Source of the DNA: Variovorax boronicumulans NBRC 103145
GTDB lineage: Bacteria; Pseudomonadota; Gammaproteobacteria; Burkholderiales; Burkholderiaceae_C
DNA length: 64,000 nucleotides
NCBI RefSeq assembly: GCF_001591345.1
Contig: NZ_BCUS01000006.1
Coordinates: 35,784 to 99,783 of the forward strand
Direction: 5' to 3'
Part shown: positions 43,694 to 54,380 of the stretch, one piece after another
How the letters are laid out: each line of letters opens with the position of its first letter
Position numbering within the stretch: the first letter of the stretch is position 1
Notes under the pieces: model-generated
Databases searched by the model: none
What the model was told of the DNA's origin: nothing
What the model saw: only the letters and a program-made list of their open reading frames with translations
Position numbers and translations under genes: made by a program

Positions 43694-44199
43694 AACGGGT
43701 GTTCGGTGTAGAAGCGCCCGCCGTGGAACAGCAGCGGCGAGGCGTCGGGGTCGTGCGTGCAGCGCTCCACCTCGCCCACGAAGATCACGTGGTCGCCTTC
43801 GTCGTAGCGGCTGCGGTTGAAGCACTCGAAGCTCGCCGCCGCGCCCTGCAGCACCGGCGCGCCGCCCAGGCCTTCGGTGTAGGCCACGTCGGCCCAGCGG
43901 TCGATGTTCTTGGTGGCGAAGCGCTCCGCCAGCGTCTTCTGGTTGGCGGCCAGGATGTTGACCGCGTAGTGCGAGCCGGCGCGCAGCGCCGACATCGACG
44001 CCGCCGCGCGCGCCAGGCTCCACAGCACCAGCGGCGGCGCCAGCGACACCGAGTTGAACGAGTTGGCGGTGAGGCCGACCAGGCTGCCGTCGGCCGCGCG
44101 TGCGGTGACGATGGTCACGCCGGTGGCGAACATGCCGAGTGCCTTGCGGAATTCGCCGGGCGAGAAGGTGGGGGGCTGGGCCCGGCGGGAAGTGGTCAC
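43690..44199 (-). CDS. Flavin reductase-like (FMN-binding) protein
   Basis: The 169-residue protein has the flavin-reductase domain: F-R-K-A-L-G-M-F-A-T-G-V-T-I-V-T near the start, G-L-T-A-N-S-F-N-S-V-S-L-A-P-P-L-V and H-Y-A-V-N-I-L. It supplies reduced FMN/FAD to monooxygenases in characterised systems, but no monooxygenase is adjacent. The start is GTG at 44199 without an obvious Shine-Dalgarno sequence. Confidence 0.87.
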   Translation of the reverse strand: MTTSRRAQPPTFSPGEFRKALGMFATGVTIVTARAADGSLVGLTANSFNSVSLAPPLVLWSLARAAASMSALRAGSHYAVNILAANQKTLAERFATKNIDRWADVAYTEGLGGAPVLQGAAASFECFNRSRYDEGDHVIFVGEVERCTHDPDASPLLFHGGRFYTEHPL

Positions 44200-44249
44200 G
44201 GGAGAACGGACGGCAAGGCGGTGAGCGGCGGAGAAGGGGCCATTTTGGC

Positions 44250-45164
44250 TCAGGCTCTGGCGGGCTGCTGAACCGGCCCGAGCAACTCGGTCACCAGCCG
44301 GGTATAGACCGTGGCGGCGGCCGAGGGCGTGCGGCCTGCCAGCGTCACCAGGCTGTAGTGGGTGCGCATGCGCGACAGGCCCGCCACGGCCAGCGGCGCG
44401 AGCGCGGCGGTCTCGGGCGCGAGGCCGGGCGCGTGGGGCGCGAGGATCACCGCGTGGGCCGTGAGCGCGAGGTGCCGCAGCGTGTCGGCGTCGTCGCAGG
44501 TCACGTTGAACACGCCGCGGTCGGTGCGGCGGATCTGCCGGTCGAAATGCGCGGCCACCTCGGCCGGCAGGTTGGGGCCGGCCACCGGGTAGTCCATGAG
44601 CTGCTCGAGCGTGACAGGCGCCGGCTGCCTGAGCAGCGGGTGCCGGGGCCGCACGAAGAAGGACACCGGCACGTTGGGCAGCCGCGCCAGCTTCAGGCCA
44701 GGCTGCTTCTTCAGGTCGCGGGTGTCGGCGATGAACAGGTCGATCTGGCGCCGGTGCAGGCGCTCGCTGAGGGTGGGGGTGTCGGCCACTTCCATGCGCA
44801 TCAGCAGCTGCGGGTGGCGCTGCGTCATGAGCGAGAGCGCCGCGCGCCCGAGCAGCCCGGCCGCGAACGGGCCCAGGCCCACGTTGAGGCTGCCGAGCGT
44901 GAGGCCTTCGAGCTGCTGCACCTCGCGCTGGATCTGCCGCGCGTCGGCGACCAGCTCGCGGGCCCGCGCCAGCACCAGCTCGCCGGCCTGCGTGAAGCGC
45001 ACGGTGCCGTAGGCGCGGTCGATGAGGCGAGCCTTCAGCGCCTGCTCCAGCGCGTCGATGCTGCGCGAGAGCGCGGGCTGCGACAGGTGCACGGCCTGCG
45101 CGGCACGCCCGAAGCTGCCTTGCTCGGCGAGGGCGATCAGGTGCTGGAGGTGGCGCAGCTGCAT
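44250..45164 (-). CDS. LysR-type regulator, divergent from the alkyl sulfatase gene
   Basis: The 304-residue LTTR has its helix-turn-helix at about residues 17-46 (G-S-F-G-R-A-A-Q-A-V-H-L-S-Q-P-A-L-S-R-S). The ATG at 45164 gives the family-standard M-Q-L-R-H-L start; the frame from 45284 would read back into the sulfatase start. It is divergent across 122 bp and probably controls the sulfatase. The intergenic DNA holds short TTTTGC repeats (45163-45168 RC context and near 45195-45200) that could be its site. Confidence 0.87.
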   Translation of the reverse strand: MQLRHLQHLIALAEQGSFGRAAQAVHLSQPALSRSIDALEQALKARLIDRAYGTVRFTQAGELVLARARELVADARQIQREVQQLEGLTLGSLNVGLGPFAAGLLGRAALSLMTQRHPQLLMRMEVADTPTLSERLHRRQIDLFIADTRDLKKQPGLKLARLPNVPVSFFVRPRHPLLRQPAPVTLEQLMDYPVAGPNLPAEVAAHFDRQIRRTDRGVFNVTCDDADTLRHLALTAHAVILAPHAPGLAPETAALAPLAVAGLSRMRTHYSLVTLAGRTPSAAATVYTRLVTELLGPVQQPARA

Positions 45165-45286
45165 TTTGCGTTTCGGTTCAAAAGCAAGCGCACATTTTGC
45201 ATTTGCCAAGGGGTTGGGCGCTTCCGAAAATCGGCCGCTGCCTTCCCGTGCCCCCGTCGTCCGACAGACCCAACCCCGAGACATCG

Positions 45287-47287
45287 ATGACCCGCATTGC
45301 TTCTGCCGCTTCTTTCGCGCCTACCCGTTTCTCCCTGGCCCTCGTCGCCTGGGCCTGCGCCTTCACCGCCACGGCGCAGCCGGTGGTCGCGCCCAAGGCG
45401 GCCGAGCCCGTCACGCTGAAGGCCAACGCCGACATGGCGAAGGCGCTGCCCTTTGCGAACAAGCAGGACTTCGAGGACGCGATGCGCGGCTTCATCGGCA
45501 CCGTGCCCGACGCGCTGGTGACGGGCGCCGGCCCGCGCCCGGTCTGGAACATGAAGCCCTACGACTTCCTGAAGGCGAATGAGGCGGCCGACACGGTCAA
45601 CCCGAGCCTGTGGCGGCAGGCGCAGCTCAATGCCATTCACGGCCTGTTCAAGGTGACCGACCGGGTCTACCAGGTGCGCGGCTTCGACCTGGCGAACGTC
45701 ACCATCGTCGAAGGCGACACCTCGCTGATCGTGATCGACCCGCTGCTGGCCGCCGAGACCGCGCGCGCCGCGCTCGAGCTGTACTACCAGCATCGCCCGA
45801 AGAAGCCGGTCGGCACGGTGATCTACACGCACGGCCACGCCGACCATTTCGGCGGCGTGAAGGGCGTGGTCAGCGAGGCCGACGTGGCCGCGGGCAAGGT
45901 GCAGGTGATCGCGCCCTCGGGTTTCATGGAGTCGGCGGTGGCCGAGAACATCCTGGCGGGCAATGCGATGAACCGCCGCTCGCAGTACCAGTTCGGCACG
46001 CTGCTGCCGCCGGGCGCGCGCGGGCAGGTCGACACGGGCCTGGGCAAGGCGCTGGCGCGCGGCAGCGTGACGCTGATCGCGCCCACCTCGACCATCGAGA
46101 AGACCACCGAGGAGCGCACCATCGACGGCGTGCAGATCGTGTTCCAGCTGGTGCCGGGCTCCGAGGCGCCGTCCGAGATGCTCATGTACATGCCGCAGTT
46201 CCGCGTGCTCAACATGGCCGAGGACGTGACGCACAACATGCACAACCTGTACACGATCCGCGGCGCCGAGGTGCGTGACGGCAACCTGTGGGCCAAATAC
46301 ATCGACGAGGCGCGCGTGGCCTTCGGCGACAAGACCGACGTGCTCATCGCGCAGCACCACTGGCCCACCACGGGGCGCGAACGCATCGTCGACCTGCTGA
46401 AGAAGCAGCGCGACATGTACAAGTTCATCAACGACCAGTCGCTGCGCCTGCTGAACCACGGCTACACGGCGTCCGAGATCGCCGAGACGCTGCGCATGCC
46501 CGCGAGCCTGGAGCAGGAGTGGTCCACGCGCGGCTACTACGGCACGCTGCGCCACAACGCGAAGGCGGTCTACCAGAAGTATCTGGGCTGGTACGACGCC
46601 AACCCGGCCAACCTGAACCCGCTGCCGCCGGTGGCGCAGGCGAAGAAGACGGTCGAGTACATGGGCGGCGCCGACGCGGTGGTGGCGCGCGCCCGCGAAG
46701 ACTTCAAGAAGGGCGAGTACCGCTGGGTGGCCAGCGCGATGAGCCAGGTGGTGTACGCCGACCCGGCGAACCGCGCGGCACGCGAACTCGGCGCCGATGC
46801 GCTCGAACAGCTGGGCTACCAGTCGGAGGCGGGCACCTGGCGCAGCGCCTACCTGGTGGGCGCGATGGAACTGCGCAACGGCGTGCCGAAGATCCCGGGC
46901 GGCAGCAGCGCGAACGGCGACACGCTCAAGGCGGTGAGCAACGAACTCTTCTTCGACTTCCTCGGCGTGCGGCTCGATGCGGCCAAGGCCGAGGGCAAGA
47001 CGATGGTGGTCAACTGGAACTTCACCGATTCGAACCAGAAGTTCGTGCTGACGCTGGAGAACTCGGCGCTCACGCACGTGAAGAACCAGCAGGCGGCGGG
47101 TGCGGATGCCACGGTCACATTGAGCCGGGCAACGCTCGACGCGATCACCCTGAAGCAGACGACCTTTCCGGAGGCCGTGCAGTCGGGGCTCGTGAAGATC
47201 GACGGCAACCGGGCGAAGCTGGGCGAGCTGTTCGGGATGCTCGACAACTTCGACCTGATGTTCCCGGTGGTCGAGCCCCGCAAGTAG
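45287..47287 (+). CDS. SdsA-type alkyl sulfatase
   Basis: The 666-residue enzyme is a secreted zinc metallo-beta-lactamase-fold hydrolase for alkyl sulfates such as dodecyl sulfate. It has a signal peptide (about 1-30), the catalytic block T-H182-G-H184-A-D186-H187, a dimerisation domain in the middle and a C-terminal SCP2-like lipid-binding domain (about 540-666, N-W-N-F-T-D-S-N-Q-K-F-V-L). Length is typical for SdsA1 (about 660). Released alcohols would be oxidised as carbon source. Confidence 0.93.
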   Translation: MTRIASAASFAPTRFSLALVAWACAFTATAQPVVAPKAAEPVTLKANADMAKALPFANKQDFEDAMRGFIGTVPDALVTGAGPRPVWNMKPYDFLKANEAADTVNPSLWRQAQLNAIHGLFKVTDRVYQVRGFDLANVTIVEGDTSLIVIDPLLAAETARAALELYYQHRPKKPVGTVIYTHGHADHFGGVKGVVSEADVAAGKVQVIAPSGFMESAVAENILAGNAMNRRSQYQFGTLLPPGARGQVDTGLGKALARGSVTLIAPTSTIEKTTEERTIDGVQIVFQLVPGSEAPSEMLMYMPQFRVLNMAEDVTHNMHNLYTIRGAEVRDGNLWAKYIDEARVAFGDKTDVLIAQHHWPTTGRERIVDLLKKQRDMYKFINDQSLRLLNHGYTASEIAETLRMPASLEQEWSTRGYYGTLRHNAKAVYQKYLGWYDANPANLNPLPPVAQAKKTVEYMGGADAVVARAREDFKKGEYRWVASAMSQVVYADPANRAARELGADALEQLGYQSEAGTWRSAYLVGAMELRNGVPKIPGGSSANGDTLKAVSNELFFDFLGVRLDAAKAEGKTMVVNWNFTDSNQKFVLTLENSALTHVKNQQAAGADATVTLSRATLDAITLKQTTFPEAVQSGLVKIDGNRAKLGELFGMLDNFDLMFPVVEPRK

Positions 47288-47293
47288 GCGGGC

Positions 47294-48523
47294 TCAGCCG
47301 AAGAACCAGTAGCAGACCGCGATCGCAGCCACCACCCCTGCCAGCTCCGCCAGCAAGGCACAGGCCACGGTGTGCCGGGCGCGCTGGATGCCCACGGCGC
47401 CGAAGTACACCGCCAGCACGTAGAACGTGGTCTCGGTGCTGCCCTGGATGGTGGCGGCCACCAGCGCGGGGAAGCTGTCGACGCCCTGGGTCTTCATGGT
47501 CTCGATGAGCATGGCGCGGGCCGCGCTGCCCGAGAAGGGCTTGACGAGCGCCGTGGGCATGGCGTCGACAAAGCGCGCGTCCCAGCCGCCCGCCTGCACC
47601 AGCCAGCGCAGGCCGTCGAGCGCGAAGTCGAGCGCGCCCGAGGCGCGCAGCACGCCCACCGCGCACAGCATCGCGACGAGGTAGGGCAGCAGGTGCTTCG
47701 CGATGTCGAAGCCTTCCTTCGCGCCTTCGACAAAAGCCTCGTAGACCTTGACGCGCCGGATCGCGCCGGCCGCCAGGAACACGATGATCACGCCGAACAG
47801 CGTGAGGTTGCCCAGCAGCGACGACAGCGAGGCGATGGCCGCCGCCGACAGCGTGCCCAGGAGCGCCATGAAGCCGCCCAGCAGCAGCGCGCCCGGCACC
47901 AGGTAGGCCAGCACCACCGGGTCCCACAGCCGCAGGCGCTGCACCACCGCCACCGACAGCAGGCCCACCAGCGTCGAGGCGCTGGTGGCCAGCAGGATCG
48001 GCAGGAACACCAGCGTCGGGTCGCTGGCGCCCTGCTGCGCCCGGTACATGAAGATGGTGACGGGAAGCAAGGTCAGTGACGAGGCGTTGAGCACCAGGAA
48101 CAGGATCTGCGCGTTGGTGGCCGTCACGGGGTCGGGGTTCAGGCGCTGCAGCTCGCGCATGGCCTTCAGGCCGATCGGCGTGGCGGCGTTGTCCAGCCCC
48201 AGCGCGTTGGCCGCGAAGTTCATCGTGATGAGCCCGAGCGCCGGATGCCCCGCCGGCACGCCCGGCATCAGCCGTCGGAACAGCGGCCCGAGCAGGCGCG
48301 CCAGCCAGCCGACGAGGCCGGCGGTTTCCGCGATGCGCAGGAAGCCCAGCCACAGCGTGAGCGTGCCGAACAGCAGCACCATCACCTCGACGGCCAGCCG
48401 CGCCATCGCGAACAGGCTTTCGACCAGCGCCGCGAACACGGTCGGGTCGCCGCCGACGAGCCACCGTCCCAGCGCTGCGAGCGCCGCCATCCCGAAGAAC
48501 CCCAGCCACAACCCATTGAGCAC
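47294..48523 (-). CDS. Fused SpmA/SpmB-like nucleoside-recognition membrane protein
   Basis: The 409-residue membrane protein has two halves, each with gate/nucleoside-recognition motifs: F-A-A-N-A-L-G-L-D-N-A-A-T-P-I-G in the first (SpmA-like) and G-S-T-E-T-T-F-Y-V-L-A-V-Y-F-G in the second (SpmB-like). In Bacillus the separate proteins affect spore dehydration; in a non-sporulating Gram-negative host the role is unknown, possibly transport. It starts with GTG at 48523 after AAGGA. Tail-to-tail with the sulfatase gene. Confidence 0.87.
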   Translation of the reverse strand: MLNGLWLGFFGMAALAALGRWLVGGDPTVFAALVESLFAMARLAVEVMVLLFGTLTLWLGFLRIAETAGLVGWLARLLGPLFRRLMPGVPAGHPALGLITMNFAANALGLDNAATPIGLKAMRELQRLNPDPVTATNAQILFLVLNASSLTLLPVTIFMYRAQQGASDPTLVFLPILLATSASTLVGLLSVAVVQRLRLWDPVVLAYLVPGALLLGGFMALLGTLSAAAIASLSSLLGNLTLFGVIIVFLAAGAIRRVKVYEAFVEGAKEGFDIAKHLLPYLVAMLCAVGVLRASGALDFALDGLRWLVQAGGWDARFVDAMPTALVKPFSGSAARAMLIETMKTQGVDSFPALVAATIQGSTETTFYVLAVYFGAVGIQRARHTVACALLAELAGVVAAIAVCYWFFG

Positions 48524-48619
48524 GCGTTTTTTCCTTCTTTTCGTTGGCTGCCGTGTGTGCCGTTGATCATAGGGCGGCATGCCGCCCCGGCCGGGCTCTG
48601 CGGCGCTACAGTGCGACCC

Positions 48620-50212
48620 ATGGCCGCCGCCCTGTTCCGCCTTCGTCGCTTTGTCGCCCTGGTGTCGAGCGGGCTGGCCATTGCCTGGCTCGCGGGCTGC
48701 GCCAGCCTGCCGCCGCCGCAGCCGCACCCGGTGCTCACGAACGCGATCACCGACGTGGCCGACACCGACCTGGGCCGGCTGGCCGCCCAGGACGCGCCGC
48801 AGGGCGGGGCGGCGGGGCTGTCGGGTTTCCGGCTGCTGCCCGAGGCGGCGTTCGCGTTCGATGCGCGCATCTCGCTGGCGCGGCATGCGCAGAAGTCGCT
48901 CGACGTGCAGTACTACCTGATCAGCAACGACGACGTCGGTCTGCTGTTCCTCAAGGAGCTGCGCGAGGCCGCCGCGCGCGGCGTGCGCGTGCGGCTGCTG
49001 GTGGACGACCTGTACACGGCGGGCGAGGACGAGGTGTTCAGCAGCCTCTCGGCCTTCCCGAACATCGAGGTGCGGCTGTTCAACCCGCTGCCCTCGCGCG
49101 CCGGTTCGCTGCCCGCGCGGCTGCTGTTCTCGCTGGGCGACTTCGGGCGCATCAACCACCGCATGCACAACAAGCTGCTGGTGGCTGACAACAGCTTTGC
49201 GGTCTCGGGCGGGCGCAACATCGCCAACGAGTACTTCATGCGCAGCACGGCGGCGAACTTCATCGACATGGACGTGCTGTCCAGCGGGCCGATCGTGCGC
49301 CGCATGTCCGAGGGCTTCGACCGCTACTGGAACAGCGAGCACGCCTGGCCCATCGAGCGCATCGCGCCGCGGCGCGTGCCGGTGGAAGAAGCTCAGCGGC
49401 GCTTCGACACCCTGGCGCGCGCGGCCGTGCCCGACGTGCCCATGCGCCAGCGCGACATCCTGAACAAGTCGCCGCTCGGCGAGCAGCTCACCACCGGCCG
49501 CATCGACCGCTACTGGGCCCCGGCCACGCTGTTCGTGGACGACCCCGACAAGATCACGCGCAAGGCCGAGGCGGCCTACGGCGGCAGCGTGACCGAGGGC
49601 GCGCTCGGCGTGATCCAGGCGGCGAAGCACGAGGTCAAGATCGGCTCGCCGTACTTCATTCCGGGCGCGCGGGGCATGGCGATGATGAAGGCGACCATCG
49701 AGCGCGGCGGCCGCATCACGGTGGTCACCAATTCGCTGGGCGCCACCGACGAGCCGCTGGCCTATGCGGGCTACGAGCGCTACCGCGCCGACATGCTGAA
49801 GATCGGCGTCACCATCTACGAGATTGCGCCCACGCTCACCGGGCGTTCGGGGCGCTTCGGCGACTTCGGCAAGTCGATCAGCCGGCTGCACGCCAAGCTG
49901 GCCATCGTGGACGACGAGCGCTTCTTCGTCGGTTCGATGAACCTCGACCACCGCTCGGCCGCCGTCAACACCGAGATGGGGCTGGTGATCGACAGCCCGC
50001 GGCTGGTGCAGGACTACGACAAGCTCATGAACGGCGAGCGCGTCAACCTGGGCTACCGGCTGCGGCTCGCGCCGGGCGGGCGGCGCGTGCAGTGGCTGGA
50101 ATACGACGATGCCGGCGGCGACATCGTGCACGAGGACGAACCGGGCGAATTCCTCTGGCTGCGCTTCAAGAACTGGCTGCTTTTACCCATCGTGGGCGAG
50201 GAGCTGCTCTAG
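48620..50212 (+). CDS. Phospholipase D-family lipoprotein (cardiolipin synthase-like)
   Basis: The 530-residue protein has a signal peptide with lipobox L-A-G-C (about residue 27) and two HKD catalytic motifs: H-N-K-L-L-V-A-D near residue 183 and H-A-K-L-A-I-V-D-D near residue 423, each followed by G-G-R-N or G-S-M-N. Such enzymes make cardiolipin or cleave phosphodiesters; the lipoprotein signal suggests action at the periplasmic membrane face. It is divergent from the SpmAB-like gene across 96 bp. Confidence 0.88.
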   Translation: MAAALFRLRRFVALVSSGLAIAWLAGCASLPPPQPHPVLTNAITDVADTDLGRLAAQDAPQGGAAGLSGFRLLPEAAFAFDARISLARHAQKSLDVQYYLISNDDVGLLFLKELREAAARGVRVRLLVDDLYTAGEDEVFSSLSAFPNIEVRLFNPLPSRAGSLPARLLFSLGDFGRINHRMHNKLLVADNSFAVSGGRNIANEYFMRSTAANFIDMDVLSSGPIVRRMSEGFDRYWNSEHAWPIERIAPRRVPVEEAQRRFDTLARAAVPDVPMRQRDILNKSPLGEQLTTGRIDRYWAPATLFVDDPDKITRKAEAAYGGSVTEGALGVIQAAKHEVKIGSPYFIPGARGMAMMKATIERGGRITVVTNSLGATDEPLAYAGYERYRADMLKIGVTIYEIAPTLTGRSGRFGDFGKSISRLHAKLAIVDDERFFVGSMNLDHRSAAVNTEMGLVIDSPRLVQDYDKLMNGERVNLGYRLRLAPGGRRVQWLEYDDAGGDIVHEDEPGEFLWLRFKNWLLLPIVGEELL

Positions 50213-50244
50213 GGTTTGTCATGACCGATCCAGTGAGGTGCGTT

Positions 50245-50263
50245 ACATTTCTGTTTGAAATGT
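50245..50263. promoter_or_regulatory. Inverted repeat ACATTT-N7-AAATGT upstream of the solitary binding-protein gene
   Basis: A perfect 6-bp inverted repeat in an AT-rich stretch ends 34 bases before the ATG at 50298. The position fits an operator or promoter element. Confidence 0.4.
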
Positions 50264-50297
50264 GAACTTTTGTCACCGACTATTGGAGGCTTTGATC

Positions 50298-51467
50298 ATG
50301 ACCGTCCCCGTGCCGCGCGAGTCGACCGCGCCGCTTTCCACCAGCCGCCGCCGCGCCCTTTCCGGGCTGGCCGCCACGACGGCCGCCGCGGCCGGCGTCG
50401 GGCTGGGATTTCCGGCGTTCGCGCAGAACCGTGCGATCCGCATCGGGACGACCTTCGACAACAGCAGCGTCGAAAAGGCCAACGGCCAGGGGCTGTACCA
50501 AGGCTCCACCGCATTCTTCAACGCGCTGAACAAGGCCGGCGGCATCCACGGCAGCAAGGTCGAGCTCGTGATGGCCGACGACACCTTCAAGCCCGAGGTG
50601 GCCAAGGCCAACGCGCTGGCCTTCGAAAAAGACAGCTCGGTGCTCGCGCTGGTGCACCCGCTGGGCACGCGCCAGACCGCCGAGGTGATGGACGCGGTGC
50701 CCGGCATGGCCGTGGTCGGCCCGATCACCGGCACCATCGCGCTGCGCAAGAAGACCTCGCCCAACACCTTCTGGGTGCGCGCCAACTACGACCAGGAGGT
50801 CGACAAGCTGGTGAGCACGGCCGCCGTGCTGGGCCAGACCCGCATCGGCCTGGTGCATTCGAACGACCCGCTGGGCCAGTCGGTGCTGGCGGCGTTCAAG
50901 AACGCGCTGGCCAAGGCCAAGCTGGAGCCGGCGGTGATCGCCACCACGCCCAACACCACGAGCATGGAAGTGGGCCCGGCCGCCGAGGCCATCGCCAAGG
51001 CCAAGCCGCAGGTGGTGGTGGTCGGCCTGGCCGGCACGGCGCCGGTGTTTTTGAAGGCGCTGCGCGGCGCGGGCAACAGCAGCTCGGCCTACGGCCTGTC
51101 GATCACGGCCAGCGCGCTGTCGGCCATGGGCGACCTGGCACGCGGCCTGGGCTTCGTGATCGTGGTGCCGTCGCCGTACTCGACCAAGTTCGAGATCGTG
51201 CGCCGCTACCAGGCCGACATGGTGGCCAACGGCACCAAGGATTTTTCGCTCACCAGCCTGGAGGGCTACATGAACGCCGCCGTGCTGGCCGAGGGCCTGC
51301 GCCGCGCCGGCCCCGCGCCGACGCGCGCCGCCGTGCTCGGCGGCATGGCGAGCATCGAGAACTTCGACCTGGGTGGCGTGAAGATCAATTACGGCCGCTC
51401 CAACCGCGAAGGCGGCCAGTTCGTGGACGTGGCCGTGATCGGCAGCCGCGGGCAGATGCTGAGCTGA
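50298..51467 (+). CDS. ABC transporter substrate-binding protein (branched-chain amino-acid type), solitary
   Basis: The 389-residue exported protein has a twin-arginine-like signal (S-R-R-R-A-L-S-G-L-A then a hydrophobic core to A-F-A-Q near 43) and a Peripla_BP_6 fold. TGGAGG precedes the ATG. It is on the plus strand, converging on the importer operon at 51921-56476, which has its own binding protein, so this may be a second receptor for the same permeases. A 7-base AAATGT inverted repeat lies upstream at 50245-50263. Confidence 0.87.
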   Translation: MTVPVPRESTAPLSTSRRRALSGLAATTAAAAGVGLGFPAFAQNRAIRIGTTFDNSSVEKANGQGLYQGSTAFFNALNKAGGIHGSKVELVMADDTFKPEVAKANALAFEKDSSVLALVHPLGTRQTAEVMDAVPGMAVVGPITGTIALRKKTSPNTFWVRANYDQEVDKLVSTAAVLGQTRIGLVHSNDPLGQSVLAAFKNALAKAKLEPAVIATTPNTTSMEVGPAAEAIAKAKPQVVVVGLAGTAPVFLKALRGAGNSSSAYGLSITASALSAMGDLARGLGFVIVVPSPYSTKFEIVRRYQADMVANGTKDFSLTSLEGYMNAAVLAEGLRRAGPAPTRAAVLGGMASIENFDLGGVKINYGRSNREGGQFVDVAVIGSRGQMLS

Positions 51468-51480
51468 TGCGGTCGAGGCG

Positions 51481-51504
51481 TACCGCGCGCTGCGGCGCGC
51501 GGTA
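51481..51504 (+). terminator. GC-rich hairpin after the solitary binding-protein gene
   Basis: A perfect 10-bp stem (TACCGCGCGC against GCGCGCGGTA) with a TGCG loop lies 13 bases after the stop. No T-run follows, so it may stabilise the mRNA end rather than terminate on its own. Confidence 0.45.
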
Positions 51505-51568
51505 GCGCCTGCCGGTACGCCGGCACACGCATGGCCCTGTCGCGGGCCGGCGTGCTTACAGTGCGGCC

Positions 51569-51916
51569 ATGACCCTCGAACTCATCCTGGGCCTCGGCCT
51601 GCTGGCCCTGGTGCTGCTGGACCTGGCCCTGTTCTTCCTCGTGCGCTGGGCCGTGCTGCGCGAGCATCTCGGCCCGCTGGTGGCCAGCCTCGTCTACGGC
51701 CTGTGCCTGGCCGTGCTGCCGTACTTCGTGTGGTGGGGCCTGGGCACCCACGTGCTGTTCGGCAAGGACACGACCTTCCTGGCGCCCGTGGTGGACGTCG
51801 GCCTGGCCTTCATCCTCTACACCTGCGTGTGGCTGTCGTGGGGCGTGAGCCTGATCGCCGGGGGGCTGGCGTCGTGGCGTTTCTTCGTGCGGGCCCGGCG
51901 GATCGGCCTGGCCTGA
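51569..51916 (+). CDS. Small membrane protein of 115 residues, unknown function
   Basis: The product has three hydrophobic helices (about residues 5-28, 35-57 and 74-100) joined by short loops and a basic C-terminus. No family is recognised. The reading frame is supported by its composition and by the hydrophobic pattern. It ends four bases before the convergent LivF-type gene. Confidence 0.65.
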   Translation: MTLELILGLGLLALVLLDLALFFLVRWAVLREHLGPLVASLVYGLCLAVLPYFVWWGLGTHVLFGKDTTFLAPVVDVGLAFILYTCVWLSWGVSLIAGGLASWRFFVRARRIGLA

Positions 51917-51920
51917 CGGC

Positions 51921-53417
<1,497 letters not shown>

Positions 53418-53421
<4 letters not shown>

Positions 53422-54380
53422 CGCGTCTTCCCCGTGCGCACCACGCGCGAGAGCGCGCCCATGATCCCGCCGCGCCCGAGCATGACGGCCGCGATCAGGA
53501 AGATGCCGAGCCAGAACATCCAGTACTGCGGGTTCATGTCGGCGAACCAGTCGTGCACCAGCATGTAGACGATGGCGCCGATGAGGCCGCCGTACAGCCG
53601 CCCGGTGCCGCCGAGCACGAGGATGATCAGGACTTCGGCCGAGCGGTTGAAGCTGATCGATTCGATGCCGACGAACTGCGTGGTCTGCGCCAGCAGCGCG
53701 CCCGCCACGCCGGCCACGGCGGCCGACATCGCGTAGGCCATGCGCAGGCGCGCTTCCACCGGCGAGCCGATGGCCGTCATGCGCTTGCGGCTGTCGTGGA
53801 TGCCGCGCAGCGCCAGGCCGAAGGGCGAGCGCAGCACCAGCCGCACCAGCAGGAACATCGCGAGCACCACGCCGAAGGCATAGCCGAACGCGGTCTTGCC
53901 GTAGAGGTCGAAGTCGAACAGGCCCAGCACCGGCGCGATGACCACGCCCTGCAGGCCGTCGGTACCGCCCGTGATGCCCGAGAGCCGGTTGGCCAGCTCG
54001 AACAGCAGCACGCACACGCCGATGGTGATCATCAGCCGCGTGAGGTCCGCGCCGCGCACCACGAGGTAGCTCAGCACGTAGCCCAGCAGGCCGCACACGG
54101 CGAGCGCGAACGCCAGGCCGGTGAAGGGCTCGCTCCAGCCGTACTTGGCGAGCAGGCCGGCCGCATAGGCGCCCGCGCCGAAGAAGGCGGCGTGGCCCAC
54201 GGTGAGGATGCCTGCGTAGCCCAGCGCCATGTCCAGCGACACGGCGAAGAGCCCGAAGATCATGATCTGGCTCATCAGCGTGAGCTTGTCGGGCAAGAGG
54301 AAGAAGCTCGACGCGAGCGCGAGCCAGAAGGCGATTTCGGCCACGCGCAGCTGTGCGGGGGACAGGCTCAGCGGCTTCAT
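53418..54380 (-). CDS. ABC transporter permease, LivM type
   Basis: The 320-residue permease has about nine membrane helices and the docking loop A-L-R-G-I-H-D-S-R-K-R-M-T-A-I-G. It overlaps the LivH-type gene at one end and LivG at the other by four bases each, so the transporter genes are strictly coupled. Confidence 0.9.

Noticed and set aside
47294..50131. 945-codon minus-strand frame extending upstream of the SpmAB-like gene
   Set aside because: The extension is antisense to the phospholipase D-like gene; the GTG at 48523 with AAGGA is the sensible start.
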